64,000 bases of DNA from Comamonadaceae bacterium (GTDB taxonomy: Bacteria > Pseudomonadota > Gammaproteobacteria > Burkholderiales > Burkholderiaceae_C), in NCBI GenBank assembly GCA_947373105.1, contig CANBWK010000002.1, forward strand, positions 1-64,000, written 5' to 3'. The position numbers and the translations under genes were made by a program. Shown one piece after another: positions 30,917 to 40,665 of this stretch. The stretch's first letter is position 1; each line of letters starts with the position of its first letter. The notes under the pieces are model-generated. The model was given only the letters and a program-made list of their open reading frames with translations. It made no database searches and had not been told where the DNA came from.

Positions 30917-30936
30917 ATTAATCTGATGGGTCCGAA

Positions 30937-31965
30937 TTAAAAAACAGCATGCTCGCCTCTGTCTGGCGCTTCTTGCCCGTTCACCCAAAGTTGATACGCA
31001 TCAAATAATGTTTGCGTGCCATGCGATGGCGTGAGTTGGGCATCGTAACGATTCGATGCGGCATCCCAAACGAGCATGGACTCTGTCGCGTAATAGCGAC
31101 CGATTCGTGCGAGCTCCGCTTTATCTGCAATGAACGGAATGAATTTGCCAATCCAACTTAAAGTGCCAATGATGAAGTCCAAAAAACCTACGGGAACGCT
31201 TTTGAATTGGGGCTCTTTTCCCAACAGTTGAAACAGGTACTGCCCTTGCTGGCGCGGGGTAATGGCAGGACCAGGGCCACCAATAGGCAAGATTTGGTTA
31301 TGCCGATCCTTTTGATCCAAGCAACCGGTGATGAAATCACCCAGATCACTGTCACTGATCGGCTTACAAGCCGTGAGCTTGCCATCGCCAAAAATTAAAA
31401 AGGGCTTCCCTTTTTTCACCCGATCCAATTGACCTGACAAAGATTTGAAAAAAGCTGTGGGACGTACGATCGAATAGGTCAATCCTGACTCGATCAAAGC
31501 TTTTTCAAAAGCAAGTTTGGCGTGCTGAAAGGCCAGGAATGGTTTTTGCACGCAAATCGCCGAGAGCAATACGAAGTGTTTGACCCCTGCGGCTTGTGCA
31601 GCTTGAAGTGCATAAACATGGGCTTGATGGTCCACACGCCATGCATCTCGAGGGCTGCCGGTTCTTGATGCCATGCATGAAATCACCGCATCAAAAGGTT
31701 CATGTGCGAAACCATCGCGCACCAACGACTCAGGATCAGATGGATCACCATAACGAATTGTTGCGCCCTTTAAAGCCGATGCTTTCAGCTTGTCAGCCAC
31801 ATCTCTCTTTGCACCTTGCCGAGTCCGCACAAAACAAACAACGTCATGCCCACGCTGAATCAGTGCCTTTGCCGTAGCCAAACCGATCGTGCCAGTGGCG
31901 CCCAGCAAGAAAACCCGCAAAGAAAGGCCCGCTGTGCTTGGCGCAGAAAAGTCAGTTTCTCGCAT
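30937..31965 (-). CDS. bciA: Divinyl (proto)chlorophyllide a 8-vinyl reductase, NADPH-dependent BciA type
   Basis: VFLLGATGTIGLATAKALIQRGHDVVCFVR, DAVISCMASRTGSPRDAWRVDHQA, SIVRPTAFFKSLSGQLDRVKKGKPFLIFGDGKLTACKPISDSDL. Confidence 0.88.
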   Translation of the reverse strand: MRETDFSAPSTAGLSLRVFLLGATGTIGLATAKALIQRGHDVVCFVRTRQGAKRDVADKLKASALKGATIRYGDPSDPESLVRDGFAHEPFDAVISCMASRTGSPRDAWRVDHQAHVYALQAAQAAGVKHFVLLSAICVQKPFLAFQHAKLAFEKALIESGLTYSIVRPTAFFKSLSGQLDRVKKGKPFLIFGDGKLTACKPISDSDLGDFITGCLDQKDRHNQILPIGGPGPAITPRQQGQYLFQLLGKEPQFKSVPVGFLDFIIGTLSWIGKFIPFIADKAELARIGRYYATESMLVWDAASNRYDAQLTPSHGTQTLFDAYQLWVNGQEAPDRGEHAVF

Positions 31966-32029
31966 CGCGTGGTCTGATCCTATGTTCTATCAAAATTTAT
32001 CCAGCAAACAGCAAGGCTGCCAAATTGGC

Positions 32030-32157
32030 TTACAAAACACCGCGTTCAATTAACTCCGCGTGAGTACCCTGCGCTACCAAGCGCCCTGTGTCCAAAACCA
32101 AATAAAATCTGCTTGCTGAACAGTGGTCAAGCGGTAAGAGATCACCACAGTGTTGCG
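32030..32157 (-). pseudogene. ABC exporter ATPase C-terminal remnant
   Basis: Reverse strand in two frames: TVVISYRLTTVQQADF / LVLDTGRLVAQGTHAELIERGVL*, i.e. H-loop region and tail of an ABC exporter interrupted by a frameshift. Confidence 0.7.
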
Positions 32158-32165
32158 TTAGAAAG

Positions 32166-32651
32166 CTAAGCAAATGGTCCGTTTAGTTCAATCGTCGCAG
32201 CGTTTAAGAAACCCGCTATTGTGACCCACACCAGGTAAGGCAAAAGCAGCGCACTGGCAATTTTGGACATGCGCCACAACCCTATGATGAGAAGCATTAC
32301 GGAGGCCCACAAAAAATACAACTCCGTCATGGCCCAGTCAGGTCGATGTTGGTTGAAGTACAACCAACTCCAAAGAATATTCAACAGGCCATTGAGCGTA
32401 AATAGAAAAATGATGCGGAACTTCTGTGCACTGGTTTTTGAAACTTGCCATGCGCCCCAGCCACTGAAAGCACACATAGTAAAAATAGCTGACCAGATGA
32501 TGCCAAAGGCAAAGTCTGGCGGCTTCCAAGACGGCTGCTTCAGGGCCAAGTACCACGGCCCTATCTCTGTCATTGAGGAACCGACAGATGCAACCAATAA
32601 ACTACATCCAAACGCGATCGTCAGTACGAACAATCGATTTGAGATGGTCAT
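32166..32651 (-). CDS. tspO: TspO/MBR (tryptophan-rich sensory protein) family
   Basis: WYLALKQPSWKPPDFAFGIIWSAIFTMCAFSGWGAW, LNGLLNILWSWLYFNQHRPDWA, PYLVWVTIAGFLNAATIELN. Confidence 0.93.
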   Translation of the reverse strand: MTISNRLFVLTIAFGCSLLVASVGSSMTEIGPWYLALKQPSWKPPDFAFGIIWSAIFTMCAFSGWGAWQVSKTSAQKFRIIFLFTLNGLLNILWSWLYFNQHRPDWAMTELYFLWASVMLLIIGLWRMSKIASALLLPYLVWVTIAGFLNAATIELNGPFA

Positions 32652-33859
32652 GTTCTCACAAAGCCAAATAGGTGCCCCAAATCTTTGAAAAAGATGCGTA
32701 CGTGAGCCATTGGTTTTTTTCTCACCAGTACTTTGTTCATATAAGACTCAAACGTGAGTTGCTGCACATCCTTGTCTTCGCAAATCGTGACAAACTTTTC
32801 ACGTCGCTTGTCGCTCTGGTACCAAAAATATTGCATGATGCCCAGCACCCAAAACACCGTACCATGTTGCCTCATGAATGTTTTTCGTGCTTTCTTGAGA
32901 CAAGAAGCGTTGCCGGTTTTTAGAGCCTCTTCAACTGCATCAGCTGCCATCCGACCGCATGCCATGGCATAGTAAATGCCCTCACCTGAAGCCGGCGCAA
33001 CAACACCTGCAGCATCGCCAGCCAACACAACATCTTTGCCGTTGTCCCAATAGGGTAAAGGTTTCATAGGTATGGGCGCACCCTCGCGACGCAATGTTTC
33101 AGCGTTCTGCAAGCCTGCAGTTTCGCGCAGTCTTGAAACTGCACTTCGCAAAGAAAATCCTTTGTCAGCGCTGCCAGTGCCGATGCTCATGGTGTTGCCA
33201 TGTGGAAATACCCAGCCGTAAAAATCGGGTGACAAAGCACCACGGTAGTAAACATCACATCGGTCAGCATCGTAATCTGCTTGGTGCGTTGGTGCCCGCA
33301 CGATTTCGTGGTAAGCAAAAACATACTTGGTGCGCTCGGCGCCTTTGACAGTTTGTCGAGCCACCTCAGATTTGGCACCGTCTGCGCCGACCACAAAACG
33401 CGCCCGAATACTCTTGGCTTCGGGGGTGGAAGAATGGGCACCAGAGAGAGAAGACGATTGCAATGCGATATGAATGCGTGCGACGCCATCATCGTCGCGG
33501 GTAATTTTTTCAAATGAACCCTTTAAACGATGCGCCCCGTTCGACCGCGCTCTTTCACGCAACCACTCATCAAACTCATCGCGGTTAACCATGCCGACAA
33601 AACCATTCTCAATTGGAATGTCAACTTTGTTGTCTTTGGGCGAAATCATTCTTGCACATCGTGCTTTTGCAACCAGCAAATGATCCGGTATTTCAAAGTC
33701 TTTGATCAAGCGTGGCGGTATTGCACCGCCGCAAGGCTTGGTTCGGCCTTGACGGTCCAATAACAAAACGTTCCATCCACGACCAGCGAGGTCATCTGCC
33801 GCAGTGGCACCAGAGGGTCCACCACCAATCACAACCACATCATATGTTTCAGTACTCAT
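32648..33859 (-). CDS. bchP: Geranylgeranyl reductase (bacteriochlorophyll synthesis)
   Basis: DVVVIGGGPSGATAADDLAGRGWNVLLLDRQGRTKPCGGAIPPRLI. Confidence 0.95.
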   Translation of the reverse strand: MSTETYDVVVIGGGPSGATAADDLAGRGWNVLLLDRQGRTKPCGGAIPPRLIKDFEIPDHLLVAKARCARMISPKDNKVDIPIENGFVGMVNRDEFDEWLRERARSNGAHRLKGSFEKITRDDDGVARIHIALQSSSLSGAHSSTPEAKSIRARFVVGADGAKSEVARQTVKGAERTKYVFAYHEIVRAPTHQADYDADRCDVYYRGALSPDFYGWVFPHGNTMSIGTGSADKGFSLRSAVSRLRETAGLQNAETLRREGAPIPMKPLPYWDNGKDVVLAGDAAGVVAPASGEGIYYAMACGRMAADAVEEALKTGNASCLKKARKTFMRQHGTVFWVLGIMQYFWYQSDKRREKFVTICEDKDVQQLTFESYMNKVLVRKKPMAHVRIFFKDLGHLFGFVRT

Positions 33860-35219
33860 GACTCAAATCCTTTCTATGACCAACGACTAAAGGGATATGG
33901 CGTAGTTCTGTACCTTTGCGGTCGTAACGACCCACCCAAATGGCACAGGCTGCCGCTAACACGAACATGGCAGCTTCAAAAGCAAACACGCAAGCATATG
34001 CAGTGCCTTGCTCTCCCAACACGAAACGGGCTAAGTCACTTGCAGCAGTGCCAAGCAGGCCCCCCAAGCCAAAGGCAATGGCTTGTGAGGCTCCCCACAA
34101 TCCCATGCGGGTGCCTGCGTATTGATCACCGCCCGAAGTCGCTAAGCGCATCATGGTGGCGATCGCAGCAATAGAAAAAGCGCCATTGGCAACACCCAGC
34201 AAAAAAACATTTGGCTTCAATGGCCAAGGCGGCCCGAAAGCCGCGGCCGAACACAAGCCCAACATGGCCAGGCCGGAGACCCAGCAACCGCCCACCATCC
34301 AACTTTGAATCGACCCAAGACGCCCCGCCACACGGCCGCTTCCCGCCAGAGCAACAGCCAGCATTCCACACAAAACAGCACTGTGGTGCAGACCTGACAA
34401 CTGCGTGGTTTCCCCTGGTGTGAGGCTAAACAAAGCGCCGGCAAAGGGCTCCAAGATCAAGTCTTGAGAGCTGTAGGCCAACATCGATAGGAAAACAAAC
34501 ACGGTGAAGGCCTTGGCCTGTTGATCAGACCAAACCATCTTCAAGGTTATTTTGAAGTTTTGTTTTGGTGGGGGTGGTACCTCTTGGAGATCTGAAACCA
34601 ATTCACTCGAACTACCCTGCCCTTCCAAATTCCATAAACACACGAACGAGAGGACCACCACAAACAAACTCAGGCAGGCACTGATTTCGAGCAACCTCTC
34701 TGGTGAATACGGGTCTAGCAACTTACCCACAGATATGGCTGTCACAGCGAAGCCGAAAATCATGGTCATCCAAACGGCAGTTGCAGCAGGTGCGCGTCGC
34801 GCCTCAGCCACGCGCTTTGACATCAGGACCAACAATGATGTGCCGCAAGCACTCACGCCAAAGCCAATCAAGGTGAATGCCAAGATCGCTAAGGCGATGC
34901 CGTGGCTCAGTTCCTGACCCATCCACACCGTGGCAAGGCTCGCCAAAAAGCCGCCCAATGCCAAAACAAACATGCCGCCCATCATCCAAGGCGTACACCG
35001 CCTGCCTTGATCAGCGCCAAAGCCCATTCGGGGGCGCACCATTTGAACAAGGTAGTGAAAGCCGACCAAAAAGCCTGGCAGCATGGCAGGTAGCGCCAAC
35101 TCCACCACCATGATGCGGTTGAGTGTGGATGTAGTGACCACCACCACAGCCCCCATACAAGCCTGGACCAGACCCAAGCGTGCGATATGCAGCCAACCGA
35201 ACATGGGCAATGTGCTCAT
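33849..35219 (-). CDS. PucC-family MFS protein (Bch2-like)
   Basis: LHIARLGLVQACMGAVVVVTTSTLNRIMVVELALPAMLPGFLVGFHYLVQMVRPRMGFGADQGRRCTPWMMGG; between bchG and bchP; start MSTLPMF at 35219 overlaps bchG stop. Confidence 0.88.
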   Translation of the reverse strand: MSTLPMFGWLHIARLGLVQACMGAVVVVTTSTLNRIMVVELALPAMLPGFLVGFHYLVQMVRPRMGFGADQGRRCTPWMMGGMFVLALGGFLASLATVWMGQELSHGIALAILAFTLIGFGVSACGTSLLVLMSKRVAEARRAPAATAVWMTMIFGFAVTAISVGKLLDPYSPERLLEISACLSLFVVVLSFVCLWNLEGQGSSSELVSDLQEVPPPPKQNFKITLKMVWSDQQAKAFTVFVFLSMLAYSSQDLILEPFAGALFSLTPGETTQLSGLHHSAVLCGMLAVALAGSGRVAGRLGSIQSWMVGGCWVSGLAMLGLCSAAAFGPPWPLKPNVFLLGVANGAFSIAAIATMMRLATSGGDQYAGTRMGLWGASQAIAFGLGGLLGTAASDLARFVLGEQGTAYACVFAFEAAMFVLAAACAIWVGRYDRKGTELRHIPLVVGHRKDLSHEY

Positions 35220-36109
35220 AAAGCCACCTCTTGATGCGCTCTTAAGGCCCAGGCACTCACCATCATCCCGCTGACAAACAAAGGCACGCCAAAAGCACTG
35301 ACACTCAGTGCCTTGTCGACAGGACTTCGCACAAAGCGGATCATCAAAGGCAGTTGGCAAAGACTTAACACCAGCACAGCAAAGGCAGACATGGGTGACC
35401 CCCACACCAACAAAAATATGGCCACAGCCCATTGCGCCACCAACATGAATGTGCATGCATAACAGGCCGCTCGTGTCACGCCCAATTGAACAGGTAAAGA
35501 ACGCACGACCATTTGCGCATCGCCCTCCACAGCTTTGAAGTCATTCAAAGTCATGATGCCGTGGGCACCAAAGCTGTAAAGTAAGGCCAGCAAAATGATT
35601 TTGTGAGCGGGCATCTCACCACCCAGCATCACAGCAGCCCCAGTGACCCAAGCCAAACCTTCGTAACTCAGTGCACAGGCCGAGTTGCCCCACCAGCCAT
35701 TGTTTTTCAAACGAATCGGCGGCATGCTGTAGGCCCATGACAACAACAAGCCTAAGCCCGTCGCCGCGAAACCCCAAGGCCCGAGCGGCCAAGCCCAAAG
35801 CAGGGACAGCAAAGTCCACAACACAGCGATATAAAACCCCCAGTGACCTGGCATTCGCCCCGAGGGTATGGGTCGATTGGGCTCATTGATGGCATCGACG
35901 TGCCGGTCAAACCAGTCGTTCACAGCCTGACTGCTGGCACATACCAACGGACCCGCTAACAAAACACCCCAGATGATCAAAATCCAATTGTCAGTCAGTG
36001 ATTTCCCTGAAGAAACCACGCCACATGAAAAAGCCCACATGGGCGGAAACCATGTGATGGGTTTTAAAAGCTCAGCGACAGTTGAAAGTTGAGGGCGTTG
36101 CATTTGCAA
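35216..36109 (-). CDS. bchG: Bacteriochlorophyll synthase
   Basis: ITWFPPMWAFSCGVVSSG, QAVNDWFDRHVDAINEPNRPIPSGRMP, SYEGLAWVTGAAVMLGG, HGIMTLNDFKAVEGDAQMVVRSLPV. Confidence 0.96.
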   Translation of the reverse strand: MQMQRPQLSTVAELLKPITWFPPMWAFSCGVVSSGKSLTDNWILIIWGVLLAGPLVCASSQAVNDWFDRHVDAINEPNRPIPSGRMPGHWGFYIAVLWTLLSLLWAWPLGPWGFAATGLGLLLSWAYSMPPIRLKNNGWWGNSACALSYEGLAWVTGAAVMLGGEMPAHKIILLALLYSFGAHGIMTLNDFKAVEGDAQMVVRSLPVQLGVTRAACYACTFMLVAQWAVAIFLLVWGSPMSAFAVLVLSLCQLPLMIRFVRSPVDKALSVSAFGVPLFVSGMMVSAWALRAHQEVAL

Positions 36110-36139
36110 ATTTTTTCACGGCACCTTGAATGTCAGGTG

Positions 36140-37393
36140 CTAGGCCCTCAAAAACATTTGGCGAATGGCAGCGTGCGTTGTATCCGTCTGCCTGCCTCCA
36201 GCATGGTGTAGCTCACGCAGAGGTCCGTTCAACATTTTTTTCATCAACCCCATGGACAACGAATCCAAAACGGCGTTGAGATCGTCGCCCTTTTCAATTT
36301 GTCTTCGTGCTTTGTTGAGTTCAGTTTGTCGCCAAGCTTCAGTTTGCAAATTCAATTCGCGAATTAAGGGCACATGTCTTCTGTGCTCAAGCCAAGACAT
36401 GAATTTTTGAACGCCCTCATCAATGATGACCTCTGCATCAAGGACTGCGGCCTGCCGATGCGCTTGGCCGCTTTGGATGATGTCCTTGAGGTCATCGACG
36501 GTGTACAAATAAACATCATTTAACTTTTTGACTTCTGGCTCAATGTCTCTTGGAACGGCGAGATCGACCATGAACATGGGACGATTTTTTCTGGCACGAA
36601 GTGCACTTTGCACGGCCCCCAAACCAATCAAGGGTAAAGTGCTGGCCGTACAACTGATCACGATGTCAAATTGGTGCAGCTTTTTAGGAAGATCCGCCAA
36701 TGCAATGCATCTTGCGCCATGCAAGGATGCCAAGTCCTCCGCCCGTTGCGCTGATCGATTCGCAATGGTGATAGACAGTGGCGACTTGGCAGCGAAATGC
36801 GCCACGCACAATTCAATCATTTCTCCTGCACCCACAAACAAAATGCGGGTGTCTTTGATATTTTCGAAAATACCACTCGCCAATCGAACGCAAGCCGCCG
36901 CCATGCTGATGGAGTGGGCACCGATTTCAGTGGTGGTTCGAACTTCTTTGGCAACAGCAAAGGAGCGTTGGAAGAGTTGATTGAGCGTGGCGCCTAAAGC
37001 CCCGGTGTCTGTGGCCAACTTCACCGCATCTTTGAGTTGCCCCAATATTTGAGACTCACCCAACACCATAGAGTCAAGGCCACTGGCCACTCTGAACGCA
37101 TGCCGTGCGGAGGCATCTCCTTCAAGTCGATAGGTATGAGAAGCCAAAATATCGACTTGGGTTTTGCCTGTTTCTGCAAGCCATGCCAGTGTTTGGGGAA
37201 TGTGAGACTGATCCCCTGCGCAATAAATTTCGGTTCTGTTGCAGGTCGACAGAATAGTGACTTCTTTATGCGTTTCAAATTTTTGGCGTAAGCCCTGCAA
37301 CGATTGCTCCAATTTTTCTGAAGCGAAAGCAAATCGCTCACGCAAATCAATGGGTGCAGTGCGGTGGTTCAGGCCTAATGTCCAGACAGCCAT
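36140..37393 (-). CDS. hemA: Glutamyl-tRNA reductase
   Basis: [48 protein letters not shown]. Confidence 0.96.
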   Translation of the reverse strand: MAVWTLGLNHRTAPIDLRERFAFASEKLEQSLQGLRQKFETHKEVTILSTCNRTEIYCAGDQSHIPQTLAWLAETGKTQVDILASHTYRLEGDASARHAFRVASGLDSMVLGESQILGQLKDAVKLATDTGALGATLNQLFQRSFAVAKEVRTTTEIGAHSISMAAACVRLASGIFENIKDTRILFVGAGEMIELCVAHFAAKSPLSITIANRSAQRAEDLASLHGARCIALADLPKKLHQFDIVISCTASTLPLIGLGAVQSALRARKNRPMFMVDLAVPRDIEPEVKKLNDVYLYTVDDLKDIIQSGQAHRQAAVLDAEVIIDEGVQKFMSWLEHRRHVPLIRELNLQTEAWRQTELNKARRQIEKGDDLNAVLDSLSMGLMKKMLNGPLRELHHAGGRQTDTTHAAIRQMFLRA

Positions 37394-39283
37394 TTAAACA
37401 ACCCTTCTGAGGTTGGATGTGACCTGCACCACCGGCCAAAGCGCTTCGATGCGTTGTTGTATTCCGCTTGCGGTGAGCCCGTATTGCTTCATCAACAGCC
37501 CAGGATCTCCATGCTCAGTGAACTGGTCTTCAAACCCCATGATCAGCACTTGGGTGGAAATTTCCATATCTTGCAAAGCCTCAAGCACCGCTGAACCCGC
37601 ACCGCCCATTCGCGTCCCATCCTCCAAAGTGACCAATCGGTCGTGCGATTGGGCAATTTCTTGCAAAATTTTCAAATCAAGTGGCTTGGCCCAACGCATG
37701 TTCACCACCGTTGCATTCAATGATTCCGCTACTTTGAGTGCTTCGTAAAGCAAAGGTCCAAAGCACAAAATTGCCAAGCCCTCTCCCTCTCGCACGACCT
37801 TGGCTTCACCCAAGGGCAATGGAGTTAAAGATTTTTCCACCTCGATCCCAGCGCCAGCGCCCCTGGGGTAGCGAACAGTCACGGGGTGCTCTTGCGCGTA
37901 GGCCGTACTCAACAACTGGCGACACTCGTTTTCATCTGCGGGGCAAGCTACGCTCATATTGGGAATACAGCGGGTAAACGCAATGTCAAACATGCCGGCA
38001 TGCGTCGGCCCATCGGCGCCAACCAAGCCAGCCCGGTCAAGTGCAAATACAACCGGTAAATTTTGCAACGCCACATCGTGAATCAATTGGTCATAGGCAC
38101 GCTGTAAAAATGTGGAATAAATGGCCACCACAGGCTTGAGGCCCTCACACGCCAAGCCTGCCGCAAAAGTGACTGCATGTTGCTCAGCAATGCCCACGTC
38201 GTGGTAACGATTTGGAAAGCGCTGACTGAACTCCACCATGCCAGATCCCTCACGCATGGCGGGGGTGATACCTATGACGCGCGGATCTTTTGCGGCCATA
38301 TCGCACAGCCATTGACCAAAGACCTGGGTGAATGTGACTTTGCTGCTGGCAGCACCCACCACCCCTAAAGAAGGATTGAATTTCGGCGGGCCGTGGTAAG
38401 TCACAGGGTCTATTTCGGCCTTTTCATAACCCTTGCCTTTGCGGGTGACCACATGTAAAAACTGAGGTCCTTTTGCCTTGGAAAGTTTCTCAAGCGTATC
38501 GACCAAACCATCTACATCATGACCATCGATGGGGCCTGTGTAGGTAAAACCAAGCTTTTCAAAAATGGTGTTCGATTGAATCAGGTTTTGGGTTTGTTGT
38601 TCTAGATGCCGGGCCAACGCAAACAATGGCGGCGCGTTGCGGAGCACCTGTTCCCCTATTTTTTTAGCTTGCGCATAAAAGCGGCCTGACATCAACTCTG
38701 CCAAATATTGGTTCAAGGCACCGACAGGCGGGCTGATCGACATGTCGTTGTCATTCAAAATCACAAGCACATCACAATTGCTTGCACCTGCATTGTTCAA
38801 GGCCTCATAAGCCATTCCAGCGGTCAAAGCACCATCGCCAATGATCGCAACGGCTTTGCGCTGACTGCCAGTGAGTTGGGCCGCCACGGCCATTCCTAAG
38901 GCTGCAGATATGCTGGTCGAGGAATGCGCGGTCCCGAATGCGTCATAGAGACTTTCTTCGCGGCGTGGAAAGCCACTCAAGCCCCCCTGCTGACGCAGGC
39001 TGCCCATGCGCAAGTTTCGGCCTGTCAATATTTTGTGCGCATAGGTTTGGTGGCCCACATCCCATATGAGTCGATCTTCAGGGGTGTTAAAAACATAGTG
39101 AAGCGCAATAGTTAATTCGACGGTCCCTAAATTCGAACTGAAGTGACCACCGGTTTTCGAAACTGTATCGATCAAACGTTCGCGCAATTCAACAGCCAAT
39201 CCTTGCAAACTTGCACGCGAGAGCTGTCTCAAGTGAGAAGGCGATTGAATCCGTTCTAGTAATGCGTCCATGATTGACTTCAA
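37394..39283 (-). CDS. dxs: 1-deoxy-D-xylulose-5-phosphate synthase
   Basis: [100 protein letters not shown]. Confidence 0.97.
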   Translation of the reverse strand: MKSIMDALLERIQSPSHLRQLSRASLQGLAVELRERLIDTVSKTGGHFSSNLGTVELTIALHYVFNTPEDRLIWDVGHQTYAHKILTGRNLRMGSLRQQGGLSGFPRREESLYDAFGTAHSSTSISAALGMAVAAQLTGSQRKAVAIIGDGALTAGMAYEALNNAGASNCDVLVILNDNDMSISPPVGALNQYLAELMSGRFYAQAKKIGEQVLRNAPPLFALARHLEQQTQNLIQSNTIFEKLGFTYTGPIDGHDVDGLVDTLEKLSKAKGPQFLHVVTRKGKGYEKAEIDPVTYHGPPKFNPSLGVVGAASSKVTFTQVFGQWLCDMAAKDPRVIGITPAMREGSGMVEFSQRFPNRYHDVGIAEQHAVTFAAGLACEGLKPVVAIYSTFLQRAYDQLIHDVALQNLPVVFALDRAGLVGADGPTHAGMFDIAFTRCIPNMSVACPADENECRQLLSTAYAQEHPVTVRYPRGAGAGIEVEKSLTPLPLGEAKVVREGEGLAILCFGPLLYEALKVAESLNATVVNMRWAKPLDLKILQEIAQSHDRLVTLEDGTRMGGAGSAVLEALQDMEISTQVLIMGFEDQFTEHGDPGLLMKQYGLTASGIQQRIEALWPVVQVTSNLRRVV

Positions 39284-39325
39284 GCAAGTTTTGACTAGGC
39301 TTTAATTTAACGAGATTTAATAAAA

Positions 39326-39343
39326 CGTCAAGTAAAATTGACA
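39326..39343. promoter_or_regulatory. Near-consensus PpsR/CrtJ box (dxs-proximal)
   Basis: CGTCAAGTAAAATTGACA (one half-site CGT instead of TGT; N12; ACA). Confidence 0.4.
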
Positions 39344-39536
39344 CTTTATTTAAACTATTTAATTGACAACTTTTGGAATACCTCGTTTTCCCTAGGTTTA
39401 ATCTTTCCATGTTTGATTTTTCTAATTATAAATACCTATTTATATATTTTCTTCGAAAAAATTCTCGCCATGAAAGCGTGAAACGTTGTTTTGGTGATCC
39501 AGAAAAACCTTGAAAACGCCCTGCTAAACCTCAAAG

Positions 39537-39554
39537 TGTAAATTTAAATTGACA
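39537..39554. promoter_or_regulatory. PpsR/CrtJ box upstream of bchI
   Basis: TGT-AAATTTAAATTG-ACA, exact TGT-N12-ACA with embedded TTGACA. Confidence 0.6.
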
Positions 39555-39615
39555 GCTAATGATGGCTCGTGGATGATGCGTTGCAGCGAACTCAGTAGAT
39601 GAATAGAAATCAGTC

Positions 39616-40656
39616 ATGGCAACTACGTTTCCTTTTGCAGCCATCGTCGGTCAAGACGAAATGACGCTGGCCATTCAAATCGTCGCCATTGATCCCTCCG
39701 TTGGCGGGGTCTTGGTCCTAGGGGACAGGGGCACGGGCAAATCAACCGCCGTCAGAGCTTTAGCCGACTTGCTGCCACCTATTCAGGTGGTCAAGGGGTG
39801 CCCTTACAAATGTGATCCTAAAAAACCCGCTCAAGCCTGCCCTGTTTGTCACACGCAGATGAACTTGCCTTCAGGTCAAACGCGCAAATTAATGACAGAG
39901 CTCAGGCCCGTAAGTGTGGTGGACTTGCCACTGGGCGCAACAGAAGACCGCATTGTGGGTGCGCTCGATTTAGAAAAAGCCCTCTCCCAAGGTATCAAAG
40001 AGTTTTCACCCGGCTTATTGGCTCAGGCACATCGTGGTTTTCTGTACATCGACGAAGTCAATTTACTGGATGACCATTTGGTGGATCTTTTAATTGACGT
40101 TGCCGCTTCTGGAGAAAACTTGGTTGAGCGAGAAGGACTGAGTATTCGACATCCTGCACGTTTTGTACTGGTGGGCAGCGGCAACCCCGAAGAGGGAGAG
40201 CTTCGCCCACAACTGCTGGACCGCTTTGGTTTATCGGTACAAGTCAAAACGCCTCAAGACATTGCTCTGCGTGTGCAAGTCATTAAGCGACGGGACGCAT
40301 TTGACAAAGACCCCTCTGCCTACAAAGCCCAATGGCAAGGCGAGAGTGACAAACTACAAAAGCGCATAGTGAAAGCTCGAAAGTTACTGGAATCAGTGGT
40401 GGTCGACGATGACATGCTCACCCTGTGCGCAACGCTGTGTCAACAACTCGGCACTGATGGCTTGCGCGCAGAGTTAACGCTGTTGAGGGCCATGCGCGCA
40501 CTTGCCGCCATGCTAGGCAGCAAGGCAGTTAAACCCGAGCACCTGACAACCATCGCGCCCCTGGCATTGCGCCATCGCTTGAGACGCAATCCGCTGGACG
40601 ACACCGACTCAGGTCAACGCGTCAACCGGTGTCTTCAAGATATTTTGGCCCGTTGA
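39616..40656 (+). CDS. bchI: Magnesium chelatase ATPase subunit I
   Basis: FAAIVGQDEMTLAIQIVAIDPSVGGVLVLGDRGTGKSTAVRALADLLPPI, GATEDRIVGALDLEKAL, LLAQAHRGFLYIDEVNLL. Confidence 0.97.
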   Translation: MATTFPFAAIVGQDEMTLAIQIVAIDPSVGGVLVLGDRGTGKSTAVRALADLLPPIQVVKGCPYKCDPKKPAQACPVCHTQMNLPSGQTRKLMTELRPVSVVDLPLGATEDRIVGALDLEKALSQGIKEFSPGLLAQAHRGFLYIDEVNLLDDHLVDLLIDVAASGENLVEREGLSIRHPARFVLVGSGNPEEGELRPQLLDRFGLSVQVKTPQDIALRVQVIKRRDAFDKDPSAYKAQWQGESDKLQKRIVKARKLLESVVVDDDMLTLCATLCQQLGTDGLRAELTLLRAMRALAAMLGSKAVKPEHLTTIAPLALRHRLRRNPLDDTDSGQRVNRCLQDILAR

Positions 40657-40665
40657 GTCTTGTGC

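Noticed and set aside
30909-30925. CAGATTA-AAT-TAATCTG palindrome between por and bciA as a terminator
   Set aside because: AT-rich 7-bp stem with 3-nt loop and no following T-run; not a convincing terminator
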